Source: Pachyrhynchus sulphureomaculatus (taxonomy: Eukaryota; Arthropoda; Insecta; Coleoptera; Curculionidae). Taken from it: a stretch of DNA of 64,000 nt. Shown piece after piece: positions 45,571-55,879 of this stretch (its first letter is position 1; every line of letters starts with the position of its first letter). The stretch covers positions 148,200,292 to 148,264,291 of the forward strand of contig CM032454.1 of the NCBI GenBank assembly GCA_019049505.1. The letters are read 5' to 3'. Made by a program: the position numbers and the translations under genes. The notes under the pieces are model-generated. The model was given only the letters and a program-made list of their open reading frames with translations, had not been told where the DNA came from and ran no database searches.

Positions 45571-47513
45571 AATAATAATAATAAGCATTTATTGTCTAAC
45601 ATAACTACATCCATTTACAAGACAATTTTTGACAATAGGTGAAAAAAGTATCAGACCTAATTAAATCATAATAATAATTATTACAAAATTAAACAACTAC
45701 ATACAACAAATACTGGTCAGCCCATCCATCGCACAACAAGAAAAGAATGCTAAATAAAAATTTTGGATCATCTCAATAAGCTGTTGCTGAAGAGTCCAAT
45801 CAATTGAGGAAGTGGTAAATGGAAAATATCAATGTTATGCAATGTCTCATTATAAAATGCATTTGCTCGGTAAAGTGGTGATTTTAATAGAAAATTATTT
45901 TGTGAGGGATCTCCTTGTACGACCAGGCACGTGCAACATGATTTGGGACAATAACTCAGGGCAATCAATAACAGTCCTCATAAGTTTTGCGTCGCAGCAG
46001 TGATGGTATCTCAAATCTCTCCAGCAAGGCCTCATGGTCACAGCCTCTAGGAAGGAAAGAACCATCAACTCTCATAATGCTAAAAATTTAAGGAATTTCC
46101 TCTGTATACCTTCTAATTTCTGAATATAACAATTGTTTATTGAATTCCAGACCACAGATCCATACTCAAGTTTTGAGCGGACATAACAGAAGTAAAGTAG
46201 TATAAGTGTTTGAATATTTGTAAAGCTTTTAGCATTGCGCAAAACAAATCCCAACACCTTAAACGCCTCTGAGCAAATGCTGTTGATATGAGTGTCAAAA
46301 GCCAGCTTAGCATCATAAGTAATCCCCAAATCCCTAAAAACAGAACACCGCTGAAGTTGCGAACCGTTTAACTCGTAATTGTAATGAATACTTGAGTTAT
46401 TGGAAAAGGTCTTGGCGTAACATTTTTTGATATTCACCGGTAAGTTGTTACGTTCACACCATAAATTAATTCTTTCTAGATCCTCCTGCAAGTCAAGGCA
46501 ATCCGAGGTGGTGCTTATTATTCGAAAGAGTTTTTAGATCATCCGCGAATAGGAGCACTTTATTTGAAATATCAGAGACTATGTCGTTAATAAAGAGAGA
46601 GAACATCAGAGGAGCCAAATTGCTTCCCTGAGGCGCACCACTCATCGCCGAGAAACTTGCAGACTTGTGACCGCGAATTTCAACATATTGAGATCTACCA
46701 GTGAGATAAGAAGCAAAAAAACTAACGAAGTTCTTATCAAATCCCATAGCATCAATCTTTGCTAGGAATAACCCACGATCCACCCTGTCAAAGGTCTTCG
46801 AAAAGTCCGTATAGAGCGTATCAACCTGCTGACGCCTGTGCAATGCCTCACTTACGTATTGGGTGAAACAAGTTAGGTTTAGTAATAGTGCTTCGTTTGC
46901 AAATAAAGCCATGTTGATTGGATGTAATCAGTTGGGCTGCCTGGGTACTAACCCGCTCGCACACTGCCGTCTCAAAGACCTTCGTAAAGGCAGAGAAGAT
47001 TGATATTGGCCTGTAATTTGAACTTTCGGTGGAATTGTCCCTTTTAAAGACAGGTGTAATACGTGCTTCCTTCCAAATGTTTGGTAAAGTATTAGTTTTA
47101 AGAGAAAGGTTAAAGATGAAAGCGAGCGGTTCCAAGAAGGCAGAAATGCAATCCCTCACTAAAAAGCATGGAATTTTATCAGTTTTAATTTTTAGTCTTT
47201 TAGAAGCATTCAAGATCTCGTCACACGAGATATTTTTGGGACTTATGAGTGTACTGGTATTTGGTAGAAGAGTGTCAGGATTTTGAATGGACGGACCAGT
47301 ATAAACACTACTAAAAAAGTTAGCAAACGAGTTTACAATATCCTGTGGGTCTGAAGACTGGGTCGCCTAATGCCTGATGATTTCCGGGATGAAAAAAAGA
47401 GGATTTCCGTGATTTCACAAACGCCCAGAAGGTCTTAGGCTCATTAGTTATGGAGTTTTCAGCTTTTGCAATGTAATCATCATACGCTGTTTTAATCATA
47501 GTTTCCATAGTTC
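45571..47513 (-). mobile_element. Jockey/R1-like LINE inserted in mariner M1
   Basis: The minus-strand 3' end is a TTA repeat tail (plus-strand AATAATAATAATAA at 45571-45584) directly abutting mariner sequence 'gcgaatattatat'. The right junction, near 'ttcatatagatttattggtg', is a mutated copy of the mariner target (M2 reads 'ttatataaagttattggtg'), so a target duplication of about 10 bp is likely. The element is 5' truncated before the endonuclease. Confidence 0.8.
45780..47508 (-). pseudogene. LINE reverse transcriptase pseudogene in M1
   Basis: The minus strand from 47508 gives METMIKTAYDDYIAKAENSI and EPKTFWAFVKSRK (linker). PFLVRDCISAFLEPLAFIFN-like codons, KEARITPVFKRDNSTESSNY and RPISIFSAFTKVFETAVCER follow. 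LYTDFSKTFDRVDRGLFLAK carries the first catalytic D, SGAPQGSNLAPLMFSLFIND follows, and LLFADDLKTL carries the DD pair. The C-terminus has ERINLWCERNNLPVNIKKCY, SVFRDLGITYDAKLAFDTHI and YCYVRSKLEYGSVVW-like residues. Three shifts split it into four open segments. The catalytic aspartates are retained. The motifs are Jockey/R1-like. Confidence 0.85.
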
Positions 47514-47879
47514 ATATAGATTTATTGGTGCGTTTAAAGGCAGAAATCGCAAAGAAATGGCTCCAAATGAACAAGAAAAAAGTGGTCTTTCATCAAGACA
47601 ATGCACTATGTCACAAGTCAATGGTTACGATGGGAAAATTGCATGGATTGAGGTTCGAATTGCTTCCTCATCCACCATATTCTCCAGATTTAGCCCCAGC
47701 GACTATTGAAGAAGTTATCGCCGAAACTGAGGCCTATTTTGAAGGCAAAGACAAATCCTTCTACAAGAAAGGTATAGGAATGGTAAAAAAAATGTTGGAC
47801 TAATTGTATCGCAGTCGAATTTTGCAAAAGAAAATGTGTTTTAAGTAGCTAGACCAAAAACTTTTCAGCCTACGTGTTA

Positions 47880-48395
47880 TAATAGTAACAGTAACTTTAC
47901 GACCGGCGTTTATTGGACTGTAACAGTTAAATAATTACTTTTTACTTTCCTAGTATTTAGCCGGTAAGTGTTTTTATTTTAATTAACGTAATCTTTAATT
48001 ATTTTTGTGTTATGATCCTGCGTAACACTTTCACCTATTTATTAAATGGTCAGACAAACAATTTAATTTGCCGCTTAAAATTTATTTTTATAATTTATTT
48101 TTATAAATATTCGTACTTATTTAGAATATTAATGACGTAATTTCGAATTAGCAATACTGTATTCTGAACTATTTTTTTTTACTTTGAGGTTTTCGGACAT
48201 TAATGCAACTCGGCGCGATTAGTTGAAACAACTTAGGTTTATTTCGGGAACAGGAATATATTCCTTTCTTTAGAGCGTGTTTTGAAACCTATAAATAGAT
48301 GTCAAATCACCGGTATTATTTTTTTTAAGATTAGCGTTATTGTTTATAAATGGACCACACACATTTAAAGAATTACATTTTTTTTATTTTTTTTT
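47880..48395. other. No gene recognised (about 515 bp)
   Basis: AT-rich; ends in a poly-T run at about 48378-48400 that is the poly-A tail of the minus-strand LINE J2. Confidence 0.4.
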
Positions 48396-49530
48396 TTTAT
48401 GGGTCTAGCACTCGTGCTGCAGGGAAGTCCCTAAAGCGCTCCAGGAGCGGCACTCGTGCGGAAAAAAGCGATTCACGTTTTTGAATTACTGTAAATTGTA
48501 CTCGGTGGGAAACACAGTGCTGAGTAAATTATTTCAAAGGGATGATGTTCTCCATATAAAAGACTGCTTGAAAAGCGTTGTACGCGGAGTAACAAGCTGA
48601 ACCTCATACGGATGTGAAGCACCAGCGCGACGTGTATTTCTAATATGCATCGCTTTGGGAGGAATTAAGCGGGCTACATCCTTCGAACACTTTCCATGAA
48701 AATACTTGTAGAACAGACTCAAGTCGCCAACCGTTCTTCGATGTTCCAGTGAATCAAGGCCGCCGGTCAGTTCCGGGTCTCCAATCAGACGAACAGCTCT
48801 TCTCTAAACAGAATCCAACAAATGCAGTGTATGGTTGGGAACGGAGCCCCAAACATGGGAGCAGTATTCCATAGTTGGTCGAATTTGAGCTTTAACAGTT
48901 GTTGTGGACTGTAAAGCTTTCTGGTTCGAAATAATATTCCCAACTTTTGAGGAGCTCTCCTTGCTATGCCTGCAACATGTTCATGTCAGGACATATTTGC
49001 TCCCAAACTAACGCCCAACAAATTGAGCGACGATGCTAGGGGAATGGAGTGCCCCGACATGACTATGACGGATTCAGCAACGTTAACTTTTTTAGAAAAA
49101 ACTGCCGCCTGGGTTTTTGTAGCGTTAAATTCCACTTTGTTGCTGTCACCCCAAGGTAGAATTTCTTCCAGGTCTTTGTTAAGTTGAACGACCTCCTGCT
49201 GTCCGCGGATATTCGCCTGAGTAGCCGATATCCGAGCGTTCAAAGTGAATGACGAGATAAGCGTACTGTCATCTGCAAAGCTGTAGATTAGATTCGTGAT
49301 CTTTTCCAGGAGATCATTAATGTAAATGAGAAAGAGAGTAGGAGACAGTATGGAGCCTTGGGGCACATCGGCGTTGATAGTGAAGGTGTTAGAAAGAAAT
49401 CCTTCGACCGCCACTCGTAAAGAACGTTTTCTAAGGAAACACGAGAGCCACAAACACAACAGCCCACCGTGCCAATCACGGTCGAATGCCTTGGATATGT
49501 CAAGAGCAACCACTCGAGATTGTCATGTAC
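48396..49530 (-). pseudogene. Jockey-like LINE, copy J2
   Basis: A 175-aa open stretch at 49513-48986 reads MVALDISKAFDRDWHGGLLC (catalytic D), DVPQGSILSPTLFLIYINDL and LIYSFADDSTLISSFTLNAR (catalytic DD). KDLEEILPWGDSNKVEFNAT and IPLASSLNLLGVSLGANMS follow. The next frames give RPTMEYCSHVWGSVPNHTLH and SLEHRRTVGDLSLFYKYFHG, then PPKAMHIRNTRRAGASHPYE, a block typical of Jockey-clade ORF2 C-termini. The 3' UTR and a poly-A tail (poly-T on the plus strand at 48378-48400) end the copy. 5' truncated close to where J1 also ends. Confidence 0.85.
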
Positions 49531-50414
49531 CCATTTTTTTACAATAAAGCGATATTTTTACCAAAAAAATCCCTTAAAATTAATTCACACACCCAATATC
49601 TCGGTTTAAAAAATTTATAGTCTATATTTAATATTGGTGTCGTTACAAAAATAGTTAGGGAGTTACTAGGTTTTACAATTACGAAAGGACTAATAATGCA
49701 TAGCTACTTTCTAGGTCATTTCTATATTTGTAATAAAACAAAATTTAACATTAACATATATAAACTTTAATTATTTTATCCAGTAACATATTAAAAACTG
49801 TTTGATCCGTTAATAGAAAAAAATTGGTTATTAACGGGAAATCCCAATAATTATCTAAAAATAGATTAATGTGTTGGAAAGCTATAAAATAAAATTAAAT
49901 CAATTTAAATAATAAATACTGATTTTGCCGTGTGTTAAATATAGCGATTTAACAATGAAATATTATTTTTGGAATTAAGAAATAACACCTAAAATATGCT
50001 AGTTGCCAAGTGGCACGTATGTGGTAGAATAAAACTGTTTCGCTAAATGCGTTGGAATAAATGCTCGCGCTGAGCTGGTTGCCATATGGGGTCTTTTTTA
50101 GGAGTGTTTCCATCCTGCATTCCGGTTCAACAGTAAAGGACAGATATATTTTCTTGATCATGACTAATTTTTTGAGATACCTTTCGATATTGGAATTATC
50201 CAGTTATAGTTTATTTTTATATAAAGAAAATTAAAAAAACGTTTAATCCAGGAAACAAAGGAAGAAATTACTGTATTAACTATTATTGTCAACTTGACAA
50301 CATTCCACTTGGAGGACAACATGGTGCATTCATTTTTCTTCAAGGACAATATTTAAATTGACTCTACATTTTTATTTACGGCATATTGCTAAGTAACCTG
50401 ATAACAATTTAGGA
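49531..50414. other. No gene recognised (about 880 bp)
   Basis: AT-rich; two short minus-strand ORFs without motifs. Nothing supported. Confidence 0.4.
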
Positions 50415-50456
50415 TTTTTAGTGTTCCGTACGGAACACTTATAATATCATCTCGGT

Positions 50457-50487
<31 letters not shown>

Positions 50488-51074
50488 CGTCTGGCTGTCT
50501 GTCTGTCACACCCGATTTTCTCCGAAACTATTTTGACATAGAAAGTTGAAATTTGGTACTAATATAGGAATTGATGGCCTCTTCAGAGCCATGTAGTTTT
50601 GAAAGTTAAATTTTGACTTAAGGGGTTAGTTTTGGGGGGTGAAATCGGAAGCGGAAAAAAAAAATTGGTGTCAATGAAATATGTATATAATGTAATACTT
50701 GCGCACACTTTTCTCAGTATTATTTTAAAAAAATCGCGAAAAATTGCTGTCCCCCCGCCTTATCTCGAAAAAGTACTTATCAAAAAATTTAGAAAAAATT
50801 CTGGAATATTCTCCACGGGGTGTAGATTCAATGAAAATTATCACGAGTGCACTACCTTTAATAATTTATCTGGTATATAAAAAAAAAAACAAAAATTTGA
50901 AGGTCATCAGTTTCCAGTAAAGATTGGAAACAAACTTTGTTGAAAACTCATTTGGGGTGTATTTTGTGAAGTAATTGATCATTTTATACCACCGTAACAA
51001 AATTTTTTATTTCAAAAGCAATCAACGTACGGAACACTAATTGTGCAAGTTCAACTTGCACTTGACCGGTTTTC
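50415..51074 (+). mobile_element. Family B element, copy B6 (best-preserved ends)
   Basis: Perfect palindrome 'gtgttccgtacggaacac' at 50421-50438, then 'ttataatatcatctcggtgt', a GTCT/GTCC/GTCTG array at about 50458-50507 and 'cagagccatgtagttttgaa'. The 3' end has 'aaaagcaatcaacgtacgga', a perfect 9-bp-stem hairpin 'gtgcaagttcaacttgcac' and 'ttgaccggttttc'. Confidence 0.9.
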
Positions 51075-51189
51075 TTGTTACCCCGTAAACAATAGTTTAA
51101 ATAATGGTTCGCAATTTTCGTGTAAACTAGTGAAGTTTAGGAAGAGACGAACTGTTAGAGACATTAACACTATTATTCAACTCATGCCT

Positions 51190-52527
51190 ACATAACGGAA
51201 CCACCCCTCAAGTTTGGAACAACTCCATCATGATTCTTTTACACAAAAAAATGACATCACTGATATTTCAAATTACAGACCAATCAGCTTACTTTCTCAC
51301 CTGTATAAGCTCTTCATGAAAATAATCTCAATACGCCTAAAAGCCAAATTAGATTTCTATCAAACCCGGGAGCAAGCTGGGTCCCGAAGTGGTTTTGGTC
51401 CAAATGATCACCTTCTAACGTTAAAAATATTGATCGAAAAAGTCATAGAGTATAATAAACCATTGTATTAGTTTTTATTGATTTCCGAAAAGCATTCGAT
51501 ACCATTGAACTACTAGCAATAATGACAGCCTTAAGAGAATGCAGAATCGATTATAGATACTCGAAATTAATAGTACATGTATACAGTACTGCTTCAGCCA
51601 CCATTAAGCTTCATGAATCAACCTAATCATTTTGAATTGAAAGAGAAATCCGACTAGGAGATACCTTATCCCCACAACTTTTTATAGCAACGTTGAAGTA
51701 TGCATTTAAAACTTTGAACTGGGATAATATTAGTGTAGATGGTGAATATCTGAATCATCTTAGATTCGCAGACGACATCGTCCTGATTACAGAAAATATG
51801 GGAGATGCAATAAAAATTATAGGAGAACTAAAACGGGCTGTAGAAAGAACTGGTCTAGAACTAAACATGGAAAAGACCAAACTCATGACTAATCTGGTGT
51901 TAAGTGAAGAGATAAACATATTTGAACAAACTATACAACAAGTAGATGACTACAAGTAGTTGAGGCACGAAATAAGATTGGGCAGAGACAGTCAAACATG
52001 CGAGATCCAGAGAAGAATTGGCTTGGGATGCGCAGTTTTCGGAAGACTACGTGATACGTTCAAGAACAACGATTACCTTTAAGTCTAAAACGAAAAATAT
52101 TGGAGCAATGTGTAATGCCAGTCATGACATACGGAGCTGAAACTCTAACTCTGACAAGGAAGACAACACAGAAATTAAAATTAGCACACAGTACAAGGTC
52201 AATAATAGGCGTTACAGGGAGAGATAGAATCCCGAACAGAATCATTAAGGATCGTATAACGATAGTAGATATTATAAAACGTATTACGGAACTAAAATAG
52301 AGATGGGCCGGTCACGTGGTGCGCCTGACGAACAACAGGTGGACGAAGAGAATTGTTGAGTGGAGACCGCGACAAGACAAAAGAAGCAGAGGCAGACCAC
52401 CTAGCCGATGGACGGACAGACGATGCCCAGAACTGGATAGCGAATGCACAACATCGATGGGACTGGCGGGACTTGGAGGAGGCCTATGTCTAGCAGTGGA
52501 CGAGAGAGGCTGAATGATGATGATGAG
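51190..52527 (+). pseudogene. RTE-like LINE reverse transcriptase pseudogene with (TGA)n tail
   Basis: The coding relics in order are NGTTPQVWNNSIMILLHKKN and DISNYRPISLLSHLYKLFMK, then EQAGSRSGFGPNDHLLTLKI and FIDFRKAFDTIEL (catalytic D). IRLGDTLSPQLFIATLKYAF, LRFADDIVLITENM (catalytic DD) and ELNMEKTKLMTN come next. The C-terminus has ILEQCVMPVMTYGAETLTLT and RSIIGVTGRDRIPNRIIKDR, then a RWAGHVVR-like segment and KRSRGRPPSRWTD. It ends in 'gaatgatgatgatgag', the short TGA repeat expected at RTE-type 3' ends. Several stops and shifts are present and the endonuclease is missing. Confidence 0.85.
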
Positions 52528-52534
52528 TAAAGTT

Positions 52535-53414
52535 TGACTCAAACAGAGCTAAATAATTTGGTTAGGGATTTGGATATAACGAAGGAGAACGCTCGACTGG
52601 TTGGCTTCAGACTCGAATAAAAAAAAACTTGTTGGCAGCAGGAAACAATCATTTGTGTATATAGGAGAAGAGAGCGGACATTTTCTCAATTTTTCAAGCA
52701 AGAAGATGAGTAAATATACTGCTTAGATATTGCCGGTTTGATGAATGAATCCGAATTGAATATAAAAAGGAATAATGAAGGTCATTTATAGATTCCTAGT
52801 TTAAAGGCTGTTTTATTACACAATGGTAACAACTAACGTCATATGAAATAAAGCTATGAAAACTTTGATAGAGTTTTAAATAAAATTAACTATTCCGCTC
52901 ATGGTTGGATGATATGTGACGATTTGAAAATATCATGCATGTTCTTGGCCAGCAAAGTGGCTTTACCCAAATTTCCATGTTTCTTATGTGAATGGGACAG
53001 TGGGGCAAGGGATCAATATTGGTTCGGAAAAAAATGGCTGCAAGAAAATCTTTAAATCCTGGAGAGAAGAACATTCTGCGCAAGAACCTCGGAGATCCGG
53101 AAAACATTCGGTTGCCCCCTCTACACATAATATTAGGCGTAATGAAACAGTTTGTGAAAACCCTACCCCAAAATGGACGATGTTTCAAGTATCCTCATCT
53201 ATCAGAAGTAAAATTAAAAGAAGGCGTGTTTGTCAGACCTGACATCCGAAAAATAATGTTCGATTCCAACTTTGAATCGAAAATGACTTTAAATGAGAGA
53301 CTATCATTCAAGCAGGTTATTACCAAGTTCTTGGGCAACAAAAAGAATCCACATTATATTTTTATTGTAGCCAATAAGCTGAAAAAGTTCAAAAAGTCAT
53401 ACTTCCGTAACTAA
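52535..53414 (+). pseudogene. Decayed ORF of an unnamed multicopy arthropod protein family
   Basis: Frames with stops give SLTQTELNNLVRDLDITKEN and SLKAVLLHNGN, then NYSAHGWMICDDLKISCMFL and PKFPCFLCEWDSGARDQYW. A final 140-aa open stretch (52992-53414) contains NPGEKNILRKNLGDPENIRL, PPLHIILGVMKQFVKTLPQN, FVRPDIRKIMFDSNFES and VITKFLGNKKNPHYIFIVAN. I recognise the pattern as an uncharacterised protein that appears in many copies in insect and cnidarian genomes. I cannot name its function; transposon origin is likely. It stops 10 bp before the 3' end of a family B element, so it may be cargo or the coding part of a long B relative. Broken by several stops. Confidence 0.6.
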
Positions 53415-53423
53415 AATTTTTAT

Positions 53424-53482
53424 TTTAAAAGCAATCAACTTACGGAACACTAATTGTGCAAGTTCGACTTGCACTTAGCCGG
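53424..53482 (+). mobile_element. Family B 3' end only, copy B7
   Basis: 'aaaagcaatcaacttacgga' then 'acactaattgtgcaag', hairpin 'gtgcaagttcgacttgcac' and 'cttagccgg'. The upstream 5' palindrome and GTCT block are absent; instead the decayed ORF at 52535-53414 lies upstream. Confidence 0.8.
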
Positions 53483-53920
53483 CATCAGTCAGAAAAATGA
53501 ATTGTCATACTGTGTAAATATTTATTTGACTTCATAGGTAGAAACTGAAAATAACAATAACACAAAAACTGAATTTAGCTATAGTGTAAACAAGCATTTT
53601 TAAACTGTTTCATTTTTTACGTATGCTATGACAAAAAAACTCTAAATTATAATAGACTAACAACTATCGCGGTCCCGCCCGTATGAACTACGCGATTAGC
53701 TCATTGAAGTATTCAAAGATCCTAGTTCGGCTTGTGAGGTGCATCCTTTAGGGATTTCGATGAATGGGAAAAATAATTCTCTTTAACTGTTTTCAATTTT
53801 CTGCATTTAATATTGGCATTAAAAGGTGTCCACCTTCTCGTTACCTAGTACATTGCTTTCAACGCATAATAACACGTGCCTTTTCAGTTAAATCATTGCT
53901 GCGAATGAATTTTAATTAAA
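53483..53920 (+). repeat. Dispersed repeat D, copy D1
   Basis: About 440 bp matching, in inverted orientation, 58462-58848 plus 59515-59570. Shared segments include 'aataatagactaacaac'-type, 'gatcctagttcg', 'attaaaaggtgtc' and 'cgcagcaatgatttaa'. It starts directly at the B7 3' end and ends at the TA where mariner M2 is inserted. Non-coding; class unknown. Confidence 0.75.
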
Positions 53921-53922
53921 TA

Positions 53923-55159
53923 ACACGTAAGCTGAAAAGTTTTTGGTCTGACACATAGATGTCGCCCTTTTCAAAAAATCCATATGATTTTTAGGAAGTA
54001 CCAACCTTCAGACGATACGTGTCAAAATTTCATAACCTTTCGACGATTAGTTTACAAGTTACGGTGGTTTTAGTGACGCTACTTTTGATATTTTCAAAAA
54101 AAACGGAAAAAAAATCGAATTTCGTGTGTTAATTAAACACTGTTTTTTGATGGGAAAAAAAGCAAGTTCAAGCAAAGCAATGGCTTGAAAATCACTCATG
54201 CTGAATTTAAACGCGGTGGTACAGACACAAATGATGCTGAACGCTCTGGACGCCCACAACACCACCGGAAAACATCAAAAAATCCACAAAATTTTTATGG
54301 ATAACCGTAATGTGAAATTCCGTGAGATAGCTGATACCCCAAAGGTATCAAAGGAACGTGTTGGTCATATTTTGCATGAACATTTAGGCATGAGAAGCTC
54401 TGTTCGAAATGAGTACCGTGTTTTCTTACAGTGGACTAAAAACAACTACGTGTTGATGATTCTGAGCGCTGTTTGGACCTGTTTAAGCGCAAAAAAAAGG
54501 CATTTTTTCATACGATATGTGACAATGGCTGAAACATAGATCCACCACTACACACCGGAATCAAACCGGCAGTCAACTGAGTGGACAGTCAGCCCGAAAC
54601 GACCAAAGGCACACCAGTTAGCTGGGAAGGTTTTGGCCTCTGTATTTTGGGATGCGCATGAAATAATTTTCATCGACTATGCTGAGAAGGGAAAAACCAT
54701 CAATAGCGAATATTATATAAAGTTATTGGTGCGTTTCAAAGCAGAAATCGCAAAGAAACGGCCCCAAATCAACAAGAAAAAAGTGCTCTTTCATCAAGAC
54801 AATGCATCGTGTCACAAGTCAATCGTTACGATGGCAGAATTGCATGAATTGAAGTTCGAATTGCTTCCTCATCCCCCGTATTCTCAAGAGTTGACACCCA
54901 GCGACTATTATCTATTCGCAGACCTCAAAAAAAATGCTCGCGGGAAAGAGATTTGGCTCGAATGAAGAAGTTATCGCTGAAACGGAGGCCTATTTTGAAG
55001 GCAAAAACAAATCCTTCTACAAGAAAGGTATAGAAATGTTAGAAAATCGTTGGACTGTTGTATCGCTCTTGAAGAAGATATGTTGATGAATAAAATCGAA
55101 TTTTCCAAAAAAAAATATCTTTTGAGTAGCTAGACCAAAAACTTTTCAGCCTACGCGGC
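53923..55159 (+). mobile_element. Mariner element M2
   Basis: Termini 'acacgtaagctgaaaagttt' and 'aaacttttcagcctacgcgg' are inverted copies. TA lies at 53921-53922 and 55160-55161. The length of 1237 bp is close to that of a complete mariner. Same family as M1. Confidence 0.9.
54103..55093 (+). pseudogene. Mariner transposase pseudogene in M2
   Basis: The start position has ACG. The reading continues EKKS-like then C-F-L-M-G, with a 54-bp-scale deletion in the HTH. The next block is ENIKKIHKIFMDNRNVKFRE and RVGHILHEHLGMR. In MAET*IHHYTPESNRQSTEW, the D of D-E-T-W is alanine and the W is TAG. GKVLASVFWDAHEIIFIDYA and KTINSEYYIKLLVRFKAEIA follow. KVLFHQDNASCHKSIVTMAE keeps the second D. HPPYSQELTPSDYYLFADLK keeps the third D, but the preceding P and D are Q and E. 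The C-terminal EAYFEGKNKSFYKKGIEMLE is followed by a one-base loss near the stop. Nonfunctional. Confidence 0.9.
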
Positions 55160-55161
55160 TA

Positions 55162-55879
55162 AATAACTTAGCTAATGTTGAACATGTTTGATAAGCCTGA
55201 AGATTCACTTTTTGAATAGTCACCTTGATTTTTTCCCCAACAATTTGGGTTATGTTAGTGAGGAGCAAGGTGAACGTTTTCTTCAAAATGTCATGATTTT
55301 CTAGTTTATAACGAACATTAAAAAAATTTTTTTGTTGGCCTGTGTGTAATTCTTCACGTGCCCGTAGACAATTACAGATTATTTCGTACATCATGTAGTC
55401 CTACTTGTGAGCTGCTTTATAACATGTAAACGTGTGATAAAAATTACCATTTAATTAACAAGTTAATTTAAGGCAGTTTCCCAATTAATTTAATTTTACT
55501 AATCAAACTTTTATATCGAAGAATGAATGCCATATCACGTAGAGCGAAGGTCAACGGCCAACTTAAATAATTTTATCTAGTTTGTTGTGAATTATTAATT
55601 AAGTATACTATTGATAGAGGGGTTTGCTTTGGTTAAATAATCTGAAAATATTAAAAACAAGGGATTCGAGCAGAAATATAATATTTTTTAAATAAAATAT
55701 TACGAATAATGGTCACCATATAGCATTTTTATTTTTCGGAAGATGTCACCGAAATATGTTATTATCATTAATTAAATTACATATTAGAATTTGACAATTG
55801 TGTGACGTAAAAATTTTACAATATGTTTTTATATGTTTTTAGATTTCTAGATTTGTTGCGAATATCATATTCTTCTATA
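55162..55879. other. No gene recognised (about 720 bp)
   Basis: AT-rich; a minus-strand 82-aa ORF at 55146-55394 has no recognised motif and overlaps the M2 end. Confidence 0.4.

Larger units (their letters stand above)
45001..47803 (+). pseudogene. Mariner transposase pseudogene in M1, split by LINE
   Basis: The start codon position holds GTG (45001). The N-terminal reading is EKIKFRMLIKHCFLMGKNTV and KQWLDKCYGDSAP, then DRTDTNDAECSGCPNEVVTP and KIHKIFLDNRKVKLHEIADT. Shifted frames give ETWIHHYTPKSNRRSAEW, in which the first catalytic D is lost. A deletion joins this to the AEKG-like sequence, and the LINE enters at 45571. After the LINE, LLVRLKAEIAKK-like codons resume at 47521, with KKVVFHQDNALCHKSMVTMG (second D) and LLPHPPYSPDLAPA, which ends in a deletion of the third D. 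Last, EEVIAETEAYFEGKDKSFYK and the end follow. Confidence 0.85.
44829..47877 (+). mobile_element. Mariner element M1, interrupted by a LINE
   Basis: Termini 'acacgtaggctgaaaagttt' (44829) and 'aaacttttcagcctacgtgt' (ending 47877) are inverted copies, with TA at 44827-44828 and 47878-47879. Removing the LINE at 45571-47513 leaves about 1.1 kb, a mariner with internal deletions. Its sister copy M2 at 53923-55159 has no insertion. Confidence 0.9.

Noticed and set aside
52312..52542. Opposite-strand ORFs rich in Arg, Pro and Leu at the RTE end
   Set aside because: They are shadows of the LINE C-terminal coding region (GRPPSRW block).
53690..53760. tRNA-like stretch in repeat D ('cgattagctcattg' region)
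   Set aside because: I could not fold acceptor, anticodon and T arms into a tRNA, and the inverted copy D2 does not preserve pairing.
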